64,000 nt of DNA from Fluviicola sp. XM-24bin1 (GCA_003149635.1 QCWI01000004.1:230500-294499), one strand, 5' to 3'; positions 39,738-50,177 are shown, counted from the stretch's first letter. A program made the numbers and translations. Notes: generated from the sequence alone by a model not told the origin.

Positions 39738-41054
39738 ATGGAGATCAAACCATTGAATCATCTTTCTGAACACCTGCAGCGATTGATCAAGGGACAACTT
39801 TGGGCAAAAGTGATTATTGGGATCGCCTTGGGAATTGCCTTGGGGTTGATTTTAAATCCTCAAAACGGGTATGTTTCGGCATCGATTAGTGAGAAAGCGG
39901 CAAGCTGGTTGGATATGCCGGGGCAGATTTTCCTCCGATTGGTTCAAATGGTTATGATTCCTTTGATTTTCGCGTCGATTATTACAGGGATCATTAGCAA
40001 CAGTTCCGAGAATTTGAAATCGATGGGATTGCGACTGTTGACCTATTTTATGATCACGACCGTTGTTTCTATTACCATCGGGATGGTGCTTTCTTATGCA
40101 ATGCAACCGGGGAAATACCTGAACAAATTGGGAGGATTACCGGGATCTAATAGCAATTCGGAACTCGCTACAGAAAGCGTAGGATCCAGTTCGATACCAG
40201 AAACCATCGCCAATTTGATTCCAAACAATCCGTTAGAAGCGATGATAACTGGGGAAATGCTAGGTGTAGTCATCTTTACCATCATTATTGGAGTAGCGAT
40301 CACACAACTTCCCAAACGACTTTTTGATCCGGTGATTCATTTTACCGAAGCCATTCAGAAAATTTGCATGATCGTTGTTTCTTGGGCGATGCAATTGGTT
40401 CCTTTTGCAGTATTTGGAATGATGGCAGCGCTGATGGCGCGCATTGGTTCCGATATCATCGCCGGTTTGGGCTATTATATATTGGTGGTATTCATCGGAC
40501 TCGTCATCTTAGTCGCCTTTTATTTATTGGTACTTCGCATTTTTACGGATATGTCACCATGGAAGTTTTTGAAAGCCGTCCGAGGGCCACAGCTGCTTGC
40601 CTTTTCAACGGCGAGTTCGGCTGCTGTAATGCCGCTATCCATGAAAACCGCCGACAACGATCTGAACGTTTCTTCGAATATCAGCGATTTTGTAATTCCC
40701 GTCGGCGCATCCATCAACATGGATGGAACCGCACTTTTTCAATGTGTATCCGCCGTATTTCTCGCACAGGCTTATGGCATCGAACTTTCATTGATTGAGA
40801 TCATTCTTTTATCCGCCACGATTGTTGCAGCATCCATTGGTACACCAGCAGTTCCAGGGGGCGGGGTAATCATTCTTGCTTCTGTTTTAGAAGGTGCTGG
40901 AATCCCAACCGGCGGATTGATTGTCATCATCGGAATTGACCGAATTCTTGGAATGTTTCGAACCGCCGTTAACGTCACTGGAGACCTTACCGCATGCGTT
41001 TTATTCCAAAAATGGTTCGGTACTGCGAAAACTCCTGCACCAAAAACAAACTGA
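39738..41054 (+). CDS. dicarboxylate/amino acid:cation symporter (DAACS family)
   Basis: VIPVGASINMDGTALFQ; GTPAVPGGG; multi-TM. ATG at 39738 preferred over GTG at 39732. Confidence 0.92.
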   Translation: MEIKPLNHLSEHLQRLIKGQLWAKVIIGIALGIALGLILNPQNGYVSASISEKAASWLDMPGQIFLRLVQMVMIPLIFASIITGIISNSSENLKSMGLRLLTYFMITTVVSITIGMVLSYAMQPGKYLNKLGGLPGSNSNSELATESVGSSSIPETIANLIPNNPLEAMITGEMLGVVIFTIIIGVAITQLPKRLFDPVIHFTEAIQKICMIVVSWAMQLVPFAVFGMMAALMARIGSDIIAGLGYYILVVFIGLVILVAFYLLVLRIFTDMSPWKFLKAVRGPQLLAFSTASSAAVMPLSMKTADNDLNVSSNISDFVIPVGASINMDGTALFQCVSAVFLAQAYGIELSLIEIILLSATIVAASIGTPAVPGGGVIILASVLEGAGIPTGGLIVIIGIDRILGMFRTAVNVTGDLTACVLFQKWFGTAKTPAPKTN

Positions 41055-41072
41055 CTTCATTACTTTTGCCTC

Positions 41073-42023
41073 ATGTTAGACAAAGGTGTTGTTGTAAAAT
41101 CTACGGGAAAATGGTACATCGTTGCCATGCCTGATGGATCGCTTGTAAACTGCCGAATTCGCGGAAAGTTGCGTTTGGATGGTTTGCGAACGACCAATCC
41201 TTTGTCTGTAGGAGATGTGGTTCACGTTTCTGAAGAAATTGACGGCGAGGGCAATCGAATGATTGAAGATTTTGAACCGCGTCGGAATTACATCGTTCGA
41301 AAGTCCACGAACCTCAGCAAGCAAAAGCAAATCATTGCTGCGAACATCGATCGTGCGTACCTGATTGTGACGTTGAAATCGCCTGTGACGCATCTCGCAT
41401 TTATTGATCGTTTTTTGGTTTCAGCTGAGTCATTTCGTATCCCCACAACCTTACTATTCAACAAAACGGATTTGCTGGATGAAGATGAGCTGGAATACAT
41501 CGAAGCACTTCGATTCATGTATCAGGAGTGTGGCTATCCAAGTGAAATAATATCGGCCCGAGACAGCAAAAACATCGATTTCCTTCGTGATGAAATAAAG
41601 GACAAACAAGTGGTAATATCTGGGCATAGCGGTGTGGGAAAAAGTACCTTGATCAATGCATTGGATCCGAATTTGAATGTAAAAACGGGCGCCATTTCGA
41701 AAGCGCATCAACAAGGACAGCACACCACAACTTTTGCGGAAATGCATCCACTGGAAACTGGAGGATACATTATCGATACGCCGGGAATTCGTGCCTTCGG
41801 AATTGTCGATTTGGAAAAAGCGGTAATTTCCCATTACTTCCCTGAAATGCGTGAGCGGATGAACGAGTGTAAGTTCCACAACTGCTTGCACGTCAATGAA
41901 CCCAAATGTGCGATCAAGGCAGCGGTTGAATCTGGTGAAATTTTCGAATCTCGTTATGAGACTTACTTGCAATTGATGGAGGAAGATGAGAATGAGATTC
42001 ACCGTAAAAATCCTTTCGCATGA
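41073..42023 (+). CDS. rsgA: ribosome small subunit-dependent GTPase A
   Basis: Circularly permuted GTPase: [35 protein letters not shown]; zinc [17 protein letters not shown]. Confidence 0.96.
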   Translation: MLDKGVVVKSTGKWYIVAMPDGSLVNCRIRGKLRLDGLRTTNPLSVGDVVHVSEEIDGEGNRMIEDFEPRRNYIVRKSTNLSKQKQIIAANIDRAYLIVTLKSPVTHLAFIDRFLVSAESFRIPTTLLFNKTDLLDEDELEYIEALRFMYQECGYPSEIISARDSKNIDFLRDEIKDKQVVISGHSGVGKSTLINALDPNLNVKTGAISKAHQQGQHTTTFAEMHPLETGGYIIDTPGIRAFGIVDLEKAVISHYFPEMRERMNECKFHNCLHVNEPKCAIKAAVESGEIFESRYETYLQLMEEDENEIHRKNPFA

Positions 42024-42469
42024 GAGTTTTGATCCAACGTGTATCGGAAGCTTCGGTAACCATAAAAGGTAATGTTCATGGGAGCATCAAGCAAGGTTTA
42101 CTCTTGCTTTTGGGGATTGAATATGAAGACAATCAAGAAGATATCGATTGGCTCGTCAAGAAGATCACGCAGCTCCGCATCTTTTCCGACTATGAGGGCA
42201 AAATGAATCTTTCCGTTCAGGATGTGAAAGGGAGTTTGCTTGTCATTAGTCAATTTACCTTGCATGCCTCCACCAAGAAAGGAAATCGACCGAGTTACAT
42301 CAAAGCGGCACGACCTGAAGTTGCCATTCCGTTGTACGAACAATTCGTAAAAGCACTTTCGACGCATGATCTACCTGTAGAAACGGGAGAATTTGGCGCG
42401 GATATGAAAGTGCAATTGATCAACGACGGCCCTGTAACTATTTGGATAGATTCGCGCGATAAACAATGA
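42020..42469 (+). CDS. dtd: D-aminoacyl-tRNA deacylase
   Basis: [40 protein letters not shown] overlap with rsgA. Confidence 0.96.
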   Translation: MRVLIQRVSEASVTIKGNVHGSIKQGLLLLLGIEYEDNQEDIDWLVKKITQLRIFSDYEGKMNLSVQDVKGSLLVISQFTLHASTKKGNRPSYIKAARPEVAIPLYEQFVKALSTHDLPVETGEFGADMKVQLINDGPVTIWIDSRDKQ

Positions 42470-42524
42470 TTTGGATTGGAACAATTGTTGTAAATTAGGG
42501 GCAAATCAATCTAATTAAAGAGAA

Positions 42525-43184
42525 ATGAAATTTATTTACAGTTTAGTTGCCGTTCTCGCATTCACATTCGCAGGATTATCGCAAAAAGGAGTCTACGTTA
42601 AGTACGAAAGCGAAATTGATGCCGCTGGTGAAGAAGGAGAAATGATGGCAATGATGATGAATGGTACTACGATGGAAGTCGCTTCGAGTGCCGAGAAAAC
42701 ATACACGAAAACCAAAATGGGAACGATGATGACCATGGAAATGGAGATGGACATTGATGGAAACGAAATGACCATTTTTATGACGGGTATGATGGGGAAC
42801 TTGGCGTTTCAAGGAAATCCTGATGATTTGGCTGCTGAAGAGGAAGAAGAAACAGAAGAGCCGGAACTTGAATTAGTAGACGAAACGAAAGAGATTCTTG
42901 GTGTAAAATGCAAGAAAGCCGTTTTGACAGATAGCGAAGGGAATCAATCGATTTACTGGTACACGGAAGACTTTAATCGCCCAGAAGGAATGGATCAAAT
43001 GCCAAATGGAATTCCTGGTTTGTGTTTAGAATTTGAAGTTGTCAACGAAGCAATGACCATGCGTTATACAGCTATTGAGTTCGATGATAAAGTGAAGATG
43101 GTCAACTACACCGTGGAAATCCCTGAAGGTGTTGAAGTGGGCTCTTTAGAAGACTTGAAAATGATGGGAATGGGCGGAATGTAA
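42525..43184 (+). CDS. exported Met-rich protein (DUF4412-like)
   Basis: Signal peptide; EMMAMMMNGTTMEV...GTMMTMEMEMDIDGNEMTIFMTGMMGN; ILGVKCKKAVLTD...WYTEDF. Confidence 0.65.
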   Translation: MKFIYSLVAVLAFTFAGLSQKGVYVKYESEIDAAGEEGEMMAMMMNGTTMEVASSAEKTYTKTKMGTMMTMEMEMDIDGNEMTIFMTGMMGNLAFQGNPDDLAAEEEEETEEPELELVDETKEILGVKCKKAVLTDSEGNQSIYWYTEDFNRPEGMDQMPNGIPGLCLEFEVVNEAMTMRYTAIEFDDKVKMVNYTVEIPEGVEVGSLEDLKMMGMGGM

Positions 43185-43202
43185 TCCGCTAGAGATTTTT
43201 CT

Positions 43203-43988
43203 ATGAAAATTCAAATAACACTGATAAGCCTGTTGCTCTCCGCGGCAGGCTTTTCTCAAAATATATCCACGGAAGCGCCGTCAGTTTCTGCTAGTGCCGT
43301 GACGATTCCGAAGGGGCAATTGCAAGGCGAATTCAGTGCTGGATTTGATGTAAATAATGAAGGCCCGGAAACTTATTTTCAATCAAGCGAGTTACCTTTT
43401 TTGTTGACGCGCTATGCTTTAACAGATCGCTGGGAGTTTAGAACACAGCATGGAACTCAATTTACGAGCATCAATGGAATCAACAATTACCAATACACCA
43501 GTTTCGGTGTTGGAGTCAAGTATTCTATTCTGCCGAATGATGGCAACACCAACCTGGCCGTGATTGCCAACTATTCTCCTTTCAATGGCATATGGCGCGC
43601 CCAACAGGGAGATCTAACCTTGGCATTCAGTCAAGTACTCAGCGAAAGCAATAGTATCGGAGGAAATCTCGGCTATTCTCGCTTTGCAGTCACTGCCGAA
43701 GGATTTGGAGTGATTTCGAACCAGAACTCCTATCTGGCTTCTGCATATTACAGTTTTAATTTTGCTGATAAATGGACAGCTTTTGGCGAGTTTTTCTATC
43801 GATACAGTGAATTTTCTTCCATGGGTAGCGAAGTCCTTACTGGCGATACTTATGGTATTGATTTCGGACTTCAGTATCTTCTGCGCGAAAATATCCAATT
43901 GGATTGGGTATCTGGATTTAACCTCTCCAACTCATTTCAATTCCACTCGCTGGGCTTCAATATTTACTTCAACACAAACAAAGATTAA
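43203..43988 (+). CDS. outer-membrane transporter-like protein
   Basis: Signal peptide; beta-barrel pattern; LTDRWEFRTQHG...YSILPNDG. Confidence 0.6.
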   Translation: MKIQITLISLLLSAAGFSQNISTEAPSVSASAVTIPKGQLQGEFSAGFDVNNEGPETYFQSSELPFLLTRYALTDRWEFRTQHGTQFTSINGINNYQYTSFGVGVKYSILPNDGNTNLAVIANYSPFNGIWRAQQGDLTLAFSQVLSESNSIGGNLGYSRFAVTAEGFGVISNQNSYLASAYYSFNFADKWTAFGEFFYRYSEFSSMGSEVLTGDTYGIDFGLQYLLRENIQLDWVSGFNLSNSFQFHSLGFNIYFNTNKD

Positions 43989-44314
43989 TGGAAATCAAAG
44001 AAGTACAAAAGATTGTCGACGATTGGATCCAAGAATATGGAGTTCGATACTTCGATGAAATGACCAACACTGCGATTCTCATGGAAGAAGTGGGTGAAGT
44101 GGCTCGAATCATGGCGCGCAGATATGGCGAACAAAGTGAGAAGGAATCTGATAAGGACAAAGTTCTCGGCGATGAAATGGCCGATGTATTGTTTGTGCTT
44201 GTGTGTTTGGCAAATCAAACGGGTATTGATTTAGAGGAAGCCGTTCGCAAGAATTTGGAAAAGAAGACGAAAAGGGATCATTCTAGACATAAGGAGAATG
44301 AGAAATTGAAGTAA
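43988..44314 (+). CDS. MazG-like nucleotide pyrophosphohydrolase
   Basis: ILMEEVGEVARIMAR...LGDEMADVLFVLVCLANQ (EExxE...ExxD). Confidence 0.85.
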   Translation: MEIKEVQKIVDDWIQEYGVRYFDEMTNTAILMEEVGEVARIMARRYGEQSEKESDKDKVLGDEMADVLFVLVCLANQTGIDLEEAVRKNLEKKTKRDHSRHKENEKLK

Positions 44315-44455
44315 GATATTCAAGGTAAATCATTCTTAACAATTCTAGAATTAACGAATTGTATAATTCAATAAATAAGCAACTAACTAATTAAACAATT
44401 GCTTAATTACCAACTTAGAAAAATCTAGGAATTCAATTCCAGAATCCGTATTTTA

Positions 44456-44881
44456 TTAAGTCAGCTTCCCGACGACCAATTTATCAACCGGAAACGTCAT
44501 CATCTCTTCGGAAATCTCCGAAATTGAAACCCATCGAAATTTTTCGCCTTCTGTTGTCAATGGCACATCATGAACTGTTACTGGAATTGACCTAAAATCG
44601 ATAGTGCGAACGCGGAAATAAAAACTAATTAGCTGATCTTCTTCTCTAAATCCCGACTGCTGAAAGAACTCGTTTACATAGAACAAATCGCCAATTTCGG
44701 CATCCAAGCCTAACTCTTCTAGCAGCTCACGCTTCAGTCCGTCAGCTAAGCCTTCGCCCCATTCCAATCCTCCGCCAGGAAACTTAGTAAAAGCTCTTCC
44801 AAAGCGCATTTCATCGGATACAAGGACTTCGTCCCGATCGTTTATGATAATGGCGTATGTTCTAAGGTTAAAGCGTTTCAA
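44456..44881 (-). CDS. NUDIX hydrolase
   Basis: Nudix box GGGLEWGEGLADGLKRELLEELGLDAE. Confidence 0.9.
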   Translation of the reverse strand: MKRFNLRTYAIIINDRDEVLVSDEMRFGRAFTKFPGGGLEWGEGLADGLKRELLEELGLDAEIGDLFYVNEFFQQSGFREEDQLISFYFRVRTIDFRSIPVTVHDVPLTTEGEKFRWVSISEISEEMMTFPVDKLVVGKLT

Positions 44882-45249
44882 TCGACCTTGTACATCGTGA
44901 AATTAACTATCCCTTCCGTCACTTCTGAAGTTCCAGCTCCCTTATAACCTCCTTCTAACGTACTTGTGCTTTTAACCCGCGTTACAGTGCCCTTCGGAAC
45001 GTCCAGAATATCACTCTTAATTAGGATCAATTCATAAGTGCAACCGTCGATCCAAACCACCTTTGTTTTGATGTAGTTCTCACCGATTGTCTCAATCTGA
45101 AGATTCTTCTTCCGAACGATGGAATAATTAGGCACGTAATTCCCCGCTTCATCTTTCAAGCGAAAGGTTCCGGTTTTAAAATCCTGACAATCCTGTGCAA
45201 TTCCTACGAGTGGAAAAATAAGCGCCAATGTGAATAGTAGCTTCTTCAT
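44878..45249 (-). CDS. hypothetical exported protein
   Basis: Signal peptide MKKLLFTLALIFPLVGIAQ; 4-nt overlap with NUDIX gene. Confidence 0.65.
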   Translation of the reverse strand: MKKLLFTLALIFPLVGIAQDCQDFKTGTFRLKDEAGNYVPNYSIVRKKNLQIETIGENYIKTKVVWIDGCTYELILIKSDILDVPKGTVTRVKSTSTLEGGYKGAGTSEVTEGIVNFTMYKVD

Positions 45250-45250
45250 C

Positions 45251-45643
45251 TTAACTGTTCAAAATAGACGCGATGTCCGGTTTAAAGTACTGATCAGACT
45301 TGAGCACTTTTCCATCCTCACGGTAGATCGGGTTCCCGTCTTTGTCCAGTTTGCTCATGTTAGAACGCTGAATCTCTTCAAATACTTCTTCAATTTTATC
45401 TTGCATCCCGTGTTTCAAAATCGTTCCGCACAAGATGTACAACATATCGCCCAACGCATCTGCAACCTCAACCAAATCTCCATTCTGAGCAGCTTCCAAA
45501 TACTCCTCATTCTCCTCTCGCATCAGTTTGTAGCGCAATAAAATATCAGCGTATGTTAACTCAACAGTAGGCTCATAATTATTCTCAATTCGAAACGCCG
45601 TGTGAAACTTCTCTACAGCGCCAATAGTGTCTTGTAATTTCAT
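45251..45643 (-). CDS. MazG/PRA-PH-like nucleoside triphosphate pyrophosphohydrolase
   Basis: LMREENEEYLEAAQ...VEVADALGDMLYILCGTILKHGM...KSDQYFKPDI; start moved to MKLQDTIG. Confidence 0.8.
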   Translation of the reverse strand: MKLQDTIGAVEKFHTAFRIENNYEPTVELTYADILLRYKLMREENEEYLEAAQNGDLVEVADALGDMLYILCGTILKHGMQDKIEEVFEEIQRSNMSKLDKDGNPIYREDGKVLKSDQYFKPDIASILNS

Positions 45644-45891
45644 AAAACAAATTTGACGATTACGAAAACGCAAGTCAAGGTCAATTGTTCTCGCGGCTCG
45701 AATAGTTTTCCACGATTCGTGGATAAAGGTGACCTCATTTTACTCGGAAAAATCACATAATACTCCTACATAAACCATATAACAATCATAATTACTATGG
45801 ATGCATAAGAAATGAAATCGGTTTTAGGCACGTTAATTGGAGTAAACCAGATAAGATGAATTAGAAATACCCAACCTTTAAAAATAAAACC

Positions 45892-46605
45892 ATGAAGAAT
45901 TTGAGTTTCATCGCAGCGCTTCTGATTTCAGGAGGATTGTTTGCACAAGACAGGCAGATGGCGGATGCACCCGCAGAGAATTTACTCCAAAACCCGTTTA
46001 CAGCGAATGTTGACGGCGGCAAATTTGAAGCGCGTCGAGCAGGACTAAAATGCGGATGCGCTGGAGACAATAACAGAGATCGCAAATTACTGACCTTTGG
46101 ATTTTCCTTTGGTGCGAATCGATCCAACCTTCAATTCGGTTCTGCACAAGCAAACGGCGATCAAATTGTAAACGGAATGGGATACCGCTTAGGAGCTGTT
46201 TCGGAATTGAGACTAGGAAAACGCTTGGTTATTTCACCAAAGGCTGATTTATCATTTAACGCCGGACAATTGAATCAATCAAATACCCAATATTCCGTTA
46301 GTGCTTCCAGTTTGGAATTAATGGGACATTTGAAATACCGCATGATGCGTTCGAACTTCAGCCCGTACATCCTAGCCGGGCCAAATTATCGCATTCCAAT
46401 TGCGAATCGAAGTGGTAATGCCGTGCCAACCAATAGCGATGTTGCCATTGATGTCGGTATCGGATTGGACATCCCGCTAATTGGGTTTAAAATGTCACCA
46501 GAATTACGCTATTCATACGGATTGACAAATATTACGAACAGCGAAGCATTTAGTGATTTGAACCATCACAACATTGCACTTACACTAATTTTTACGGGAA
46601 AATAA
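45892..46605 (+). CDS. outer membrane beta-barrel protein
   Basis: Signal peptide; porin-like strands; LAGPNYRIPIANR; terminal aromatic-rich strand. Confidence 0.75.
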   Translation: MKNLSFIAALLISGGLFAQDRQMADAPAENLLQNPFTANVDGGKFEARRAGLKCGCAGDNNRDRKLLTFGFSFGANRSNLQFGSAQANGDQIVNGMGYRLGAVSELRLGKRLVISPKADLSFNAGQLNQSNTQYSVSASSLELMGHLKYRMMRSNFSPYILAGPNYRIPIANRSGNAVPTNSDVAIDVGIGLDIPLIGFKMSPELRYSYGLTNITNSEAFSDLNHHNIALTLIFTGK

Positions 46606-46631
46606 TCCCCAAAGACTATACCTTGGACCGA

Positions 46632-46669
46632 GGCCGTTCATCTGATAATTGGGATGAACGGCCTTTTTT
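46632..46669 (+). terminator. intrinsic terminator
   Basis: GGCCGTTCATC...GATGAACGGCC perfect 11-bp stem followed by TTTTTT. Confidence 0.9.
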
Positions 46670-46711
46670 CGCGCTCATTAATTTCTACATTGTAAATCAC
46701 AATTCAGAACT

Positions 46712-48325
46712 ATGAAATTACACCACATCATTTTTGGAACGCTGACAAGCCTTTTTATTACTTCAATTTCCTTTGGTCAAGCCGTTACCGATGAGCAAAA
46801 AAACTGGTACAATGGGCCGGGACTCGGAATGAGTACCGACAAAGCCTACGAAACCTTGTTGCAAGGGAAAACAACCCAAACGGTAATTGTGGCCGTGATC
46901 GATTCTGGTGTAGATGTGGATCATGAGGATTTAAAAGGTCAGATTTGGGTCAATGAGGATGAAATTCCTGGAAATGGAATCGACGACGATAACAACGGAT
47001 ACATTGATGATGTGCACGGATGGAATTTCTTGGGTAACGCGGAAGGTGAAAATATCAGCGATGTGCGATTGGAGGTCACTCGTATCTACGCCACTTTGAT
47101 GGAAAAATACGAGGGAAAATCGAAATCGGATGTACCCCAAGAGGATCAAGATGAATTGGCATTGTACCGAGAAGTAAAAGCGGCAGTGATGGCCGAAAGA
47201 AAGGAAGCAGAATCCGTAAAAGGAGAGCTTTCGGAAACGTACAAATACCTCGCTCAAATCGACGAATTACTTCAAAAAAGTTTAGGTGAAAATTACACGC
47301 TAAAACAAGTTAAAAAGGCTCGGAAAGATCCTAAGATCGGGCCATCCGCCGAAGTAATGTATCTGTTGATGAAAGAAGATGTATGGGTTGAAGACTTCAA
47401 AGACTATTTGGATTACTGCGATGAAATTTTGGATTACAATTACAATCCGGATATCGATCCAAGAGCTGAAATTTTAGGAGATGACGTAAGTGATTTCACC
47501 GGCGGTTACGGAAACAACGATTACGAAGGGCCAGATGCTGGACACGGAACGCATTGTGCAGGGATTATTGGAGCTGTTCGAGGTAACGGAATCGGAAACG
47601 ATGGCGTAGCGACCGATGTAAAAATCATGACTTTAAGAGCTGTCCCGAATGGAGATGAGTGGGATAAAGATATTGCCATGGCCGTTCGATACGCAGTGGA
47701 TAACGGAGCCCAAGTGATCAATATGAGCTTTGGAAAATCGTATTCTCCAGAACAAGAACAAATCATTGCAGCCTTCCGATATGCAGAGCAGAAAGGAGTT
47801 TTGGTGGTGCATGCAGCCGGAAACGAAGCAGCCGATAATAACATCACTGAAAATTATCCGCGTCCGAAATACGCCTCAATGAATGATGCGTTTATGAATT
47901 GGATCGAAGTGGGGGCATCAACGCGTTACAAAAAAGCCAAAGTGAAGAAAGGTATTTTGCTTCGCGATGGAATTGCAGCAGACTTCTCCAATTACGGAAA
48001 TAATACCGTGGATGTATTCGCTCCGGGGCATGATATCTACTCTACCATTCCAGACAACGATTACGATCTGTACGATGGGACATCCATGGCAGGGCCAATG
48101 GTAGCAGGTACAGCCGCACTGATTAAATCATATTTCCCCGAATTAACCATGTTCGAAGTACGCAACATCATTTTGCAATCGGTACAAAAAATGGATAAAA
48201 CGATGCCTCTACCGGGCGATCCTGAGAAAATGGTCTCCTTGGATCAGCTTTCGAAAACAGGAGGAATTGTGAACGTGTATAACGCAATTGAGCTGGCGAT
48301 ACGATACCTTGATACTCCGAAATAA
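46712..48325 (+). CDS. S8 family (subtilisin-like) serine peptidase
   Basis: Catalytic VIDSGVDVDHEDL, GHGTHCAGIIGA, GTSMAGPMVAG; signal peptide. Confidence 0.93.
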   Translation: MKLHHIIFGTLTSLFITSISFGQAVTDEQKNWYNGPGLGMSTDKAYETLLQGKTTQTVIVAVIDSGVDVDHEDLKGQIWVNEDEIPGNGIDDDNNGYIDDVHGWNFLGNAEGENISDVRLEVTRIYATLMEKYEGKSKSDVPQEDQDELALYREVKAAVMAERKEAESVKGELSETYKYLAQIDELLQKSLGENYTLKQVKKARKDPKIGPSAEVMYLLMKEDVWVEDFKDYLDYCDEILDYNYNPDIDPRAEILGDDVSDFTGGYGNNDYEGPDAGHGTHCAGIIGAVRGNGIGNDGVATDVKIMTLRAVPNGDEWDKDIAMAVRYAVDNGAQVINMSFGKSYSPEQEQIIAAFRYAEQKGVLVVHAAGNEAADNNITENYPRPKYASMNDAFMNWIEVGASTRYKKAKVKKGILLRDGIAADFSNYGNNTVDVFAPGHDIYSTIPDNDYDLYDGTSMAGPMVAGTAALIKSYFPELTMFEVRNIILQSVQKMDKTMPLPGDPEKMVSLDQLSKTGGIVNVYNAIELAIRYLDTPK

Positions 48326-48354
48326 TGGCTAACTTTGCGCCTCTTGTTTGAGGA

Positions 48355-49212
48355 GTGAAGCATTACCTAAAGAAATATCTGAAGTACTACAAAGTCCGTG
48401 AACGTTTGTCGAAAAACAAGCGTGCGGAGCAGCAATCCTTTGTGCAACGCATCCAGAAAGAAGCCGCCGAAGATCAACTCTCCCCTATTTCCAAAAACGG
48501 GTTCAAAAACTTCTCTCAGTTCGAGGAGGATGGAGTGGTATTGTACCTCTTCGCTTTGTTGGGCTCAAAAAACAAGACATTCGTTGAGTTTGGTGCAGAT
48601 GATGGAATCAATAGTAATGCGGCCAATTTGCATTTCCATCATGATTTCACTGGATTGTTCATCGATGGAAATCGTCAAGCGATTGAACGCGGTGAATATT
48701 TCTACAAAAAACACGGGAATCCGAATGTGAATGCCCCTACTTTTTTAGAAGCAATGATCACCGCGGAGAACATCAACGAACTTATTACTAAAGGCGGGTT
48801 GAAAGGTGATATCGGATTCTTATCCATTGACATCGACGGCAATGATTATTGGGTTTGGAAAGCTATTGATTGCGTCAAACCAGAGGTCGTTATAATTGAA
48901 ACGCACAACGAATTCGGACTCCACGACATCATCGTTCCCTACGATCCTGAGTATTTCTATCCTGGCAAGCATCCCGATTATCACGGAGCTTCACCTATCG
49001 CAATGACGAAATTGGCGAAAAGTAAAGGCTATCGTTTGGTGGGATCCAACGAATTGGGCTTCAATTTCATCTACCTACGTGAAAACCTCTTGACAGAAAA
49101 GGTTCCGACTGTTTCTGTTGAATCCTTGCTACAACATCCATCCAATGCTGAAGCACAAGCTCGTTTCGAGGCCATTAAGGATTGGGAATATGTGACGGAA
49201 GAATTCGAATAA
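48355..49212 (+). CDS. FkbM-like/hypothetical methyltransferase-fold protein
   Basis: GTG start; FVEFGADDGINSNAANLHF...LSIDIDGNDYWVWKAI...VVIIETH. Confidence 0.6.
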   Translation: MKHYLKKYLKYYKVRERLSKNKRAEQQSFVQRIQKEAAEDQLSPISKNGFKNFSQFEEDGVVLYLFALLGSKNKTFVEFGADDGINSNAANLHFHHDFTGLFIDGNRQAIERGEYFYKKHGNPNVNAPTFLEAMITAENINELITKGGLKGDIGFLSIDIDGNDYWVWKAIDCVKPEVVIIETHNEFGLHDIIVPYDPEYFYPGKHPDYHGASPIAMTKLAKSKGYRLVGSNELGFNFIYLRENLLTEKVPTVSVESLLQHPSNAEAQARFEAIKDWEYVTEEFE

Positions 49213-49327
49213 TTCGCCAAACGCTGTAACAAATTCCGACTTCAAAAGTCTGACATAAGAACAATTCATCTTCGTTCGACCGAGGTGAATAGCAGAATTG
49301 GTGTGCGTCTCAGTTAGCACTGATTTG

Positions 49328-49357
49328 AAATCCCCGATCGTTTGGTTGGGGATTTTT
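49328..49357 (+). terminator. intrinsic terminator
   Basis: AAATCCCC...GGGGATTTTT. Confidence 0.7.
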
Positions 49358-49457
49358 CCTTTTGCGTTTTCCGCAACTTGCATTTTTTCGCATGAGTTAT
49401 TCAGTAACGTCGCCCTGTGCCTTCACCGTAGTTTTGGACTGTACAAAAACAAAAATT

Positions 49458-50177
49458 ATGAAAACCCTAATTAAAACTACAACAGTAATCGCAGGACTAA
49501 TTATCAGTGCAAACGTTAATGCGCAATCTTTAAATATAAGCGGAGGTGTATCGAATAGCAAACTGATTTTCGACGGGATATCGACAGGATCATCTACCGA
49601 GAATTACAACGGAACGACATATACTACCAACCTTTCCTATAAAGGAGCGACAAACGCAACATTCGGACTTTCTTATGAATTCAACCTAGGCAATCGCCTT
49701 TCGTTGGAAACTGGCGGACGATTCATGTCGCGCGGATTTACAGAGACATATACCCGAGAGATTCGAGGTCCACAGTACGTCGCAAATGCGATGGAAAGAA
49801 CAAGCTACAAATTAAATTACATTGATATCCCTTTGATTCTCAATACGGCGATCACCACAGGCGATTTGCGTACATACGTCCGCACGGGAATCTATGCCGG
49901 ATTCATGGTAAGCTCAAAGTATAGTACTTACTGGGAAGAAAGTGATTCAGATGGATATTCATCAACTTATGAATACTCAGATACGGACATGGGGATGGAC
50001 ACCGAGGAACGTATCACCGGAGGAATCCAGCTTGGGTTAGGAGCCAGCTATAAACAGTTCTACTTTGAGACAAACTACAGTTTTGGTCATTTCACCCTCA
50101 GCGATTTCGACTCTGGTATCACCACGCGTGATTTGAGTTTCACATTGGGATATAAAATCAACTTTAAAAAGAAATAA
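49458..50177 (+). CDS. outer membrane beta-barrel (PorT/OMP_b-brl-like) protein
   Basis: Start moved to MKTLIKTTTVIAGLIISANVNAQ; GLSYEFNLGNRLSLETGGRFMSRG. Confidence 0.75.
   Translation: MKTLIKTTTVIAGLIISANVNAQSLNISGGVSNSKLIFDGISTGSSTENYNGTTYTTNLSYKGATNATFGLSYEFNLGNRLSLETGGRFMSRGFTETYTREIRGPQYVANAMERTSYKLNYIDIPLILNTAITTGDLRTYVRTGIYAGFMVSSKYSTYWEESDSDGYSSTYEYSDTDMGMDTEERITGGIQLGLGASYKQFYFETNYSFGHFTLSDFDSGITTRDLSFTLGYKINFKKK

Noticed and set aside
41454-42002. 182-aa - strand ORF antisense to rsgA
   Set aside because: rsgA is certain from GTPase motifs; the antisense ORF has no family features
44315-44455. AT-rich gap with TAAGCAA/TTGCTTA inverted repeat between convergent genes
   Set aside because: Weak AT-rich stem; may be an ordinary transcription end and not distinguishable from background
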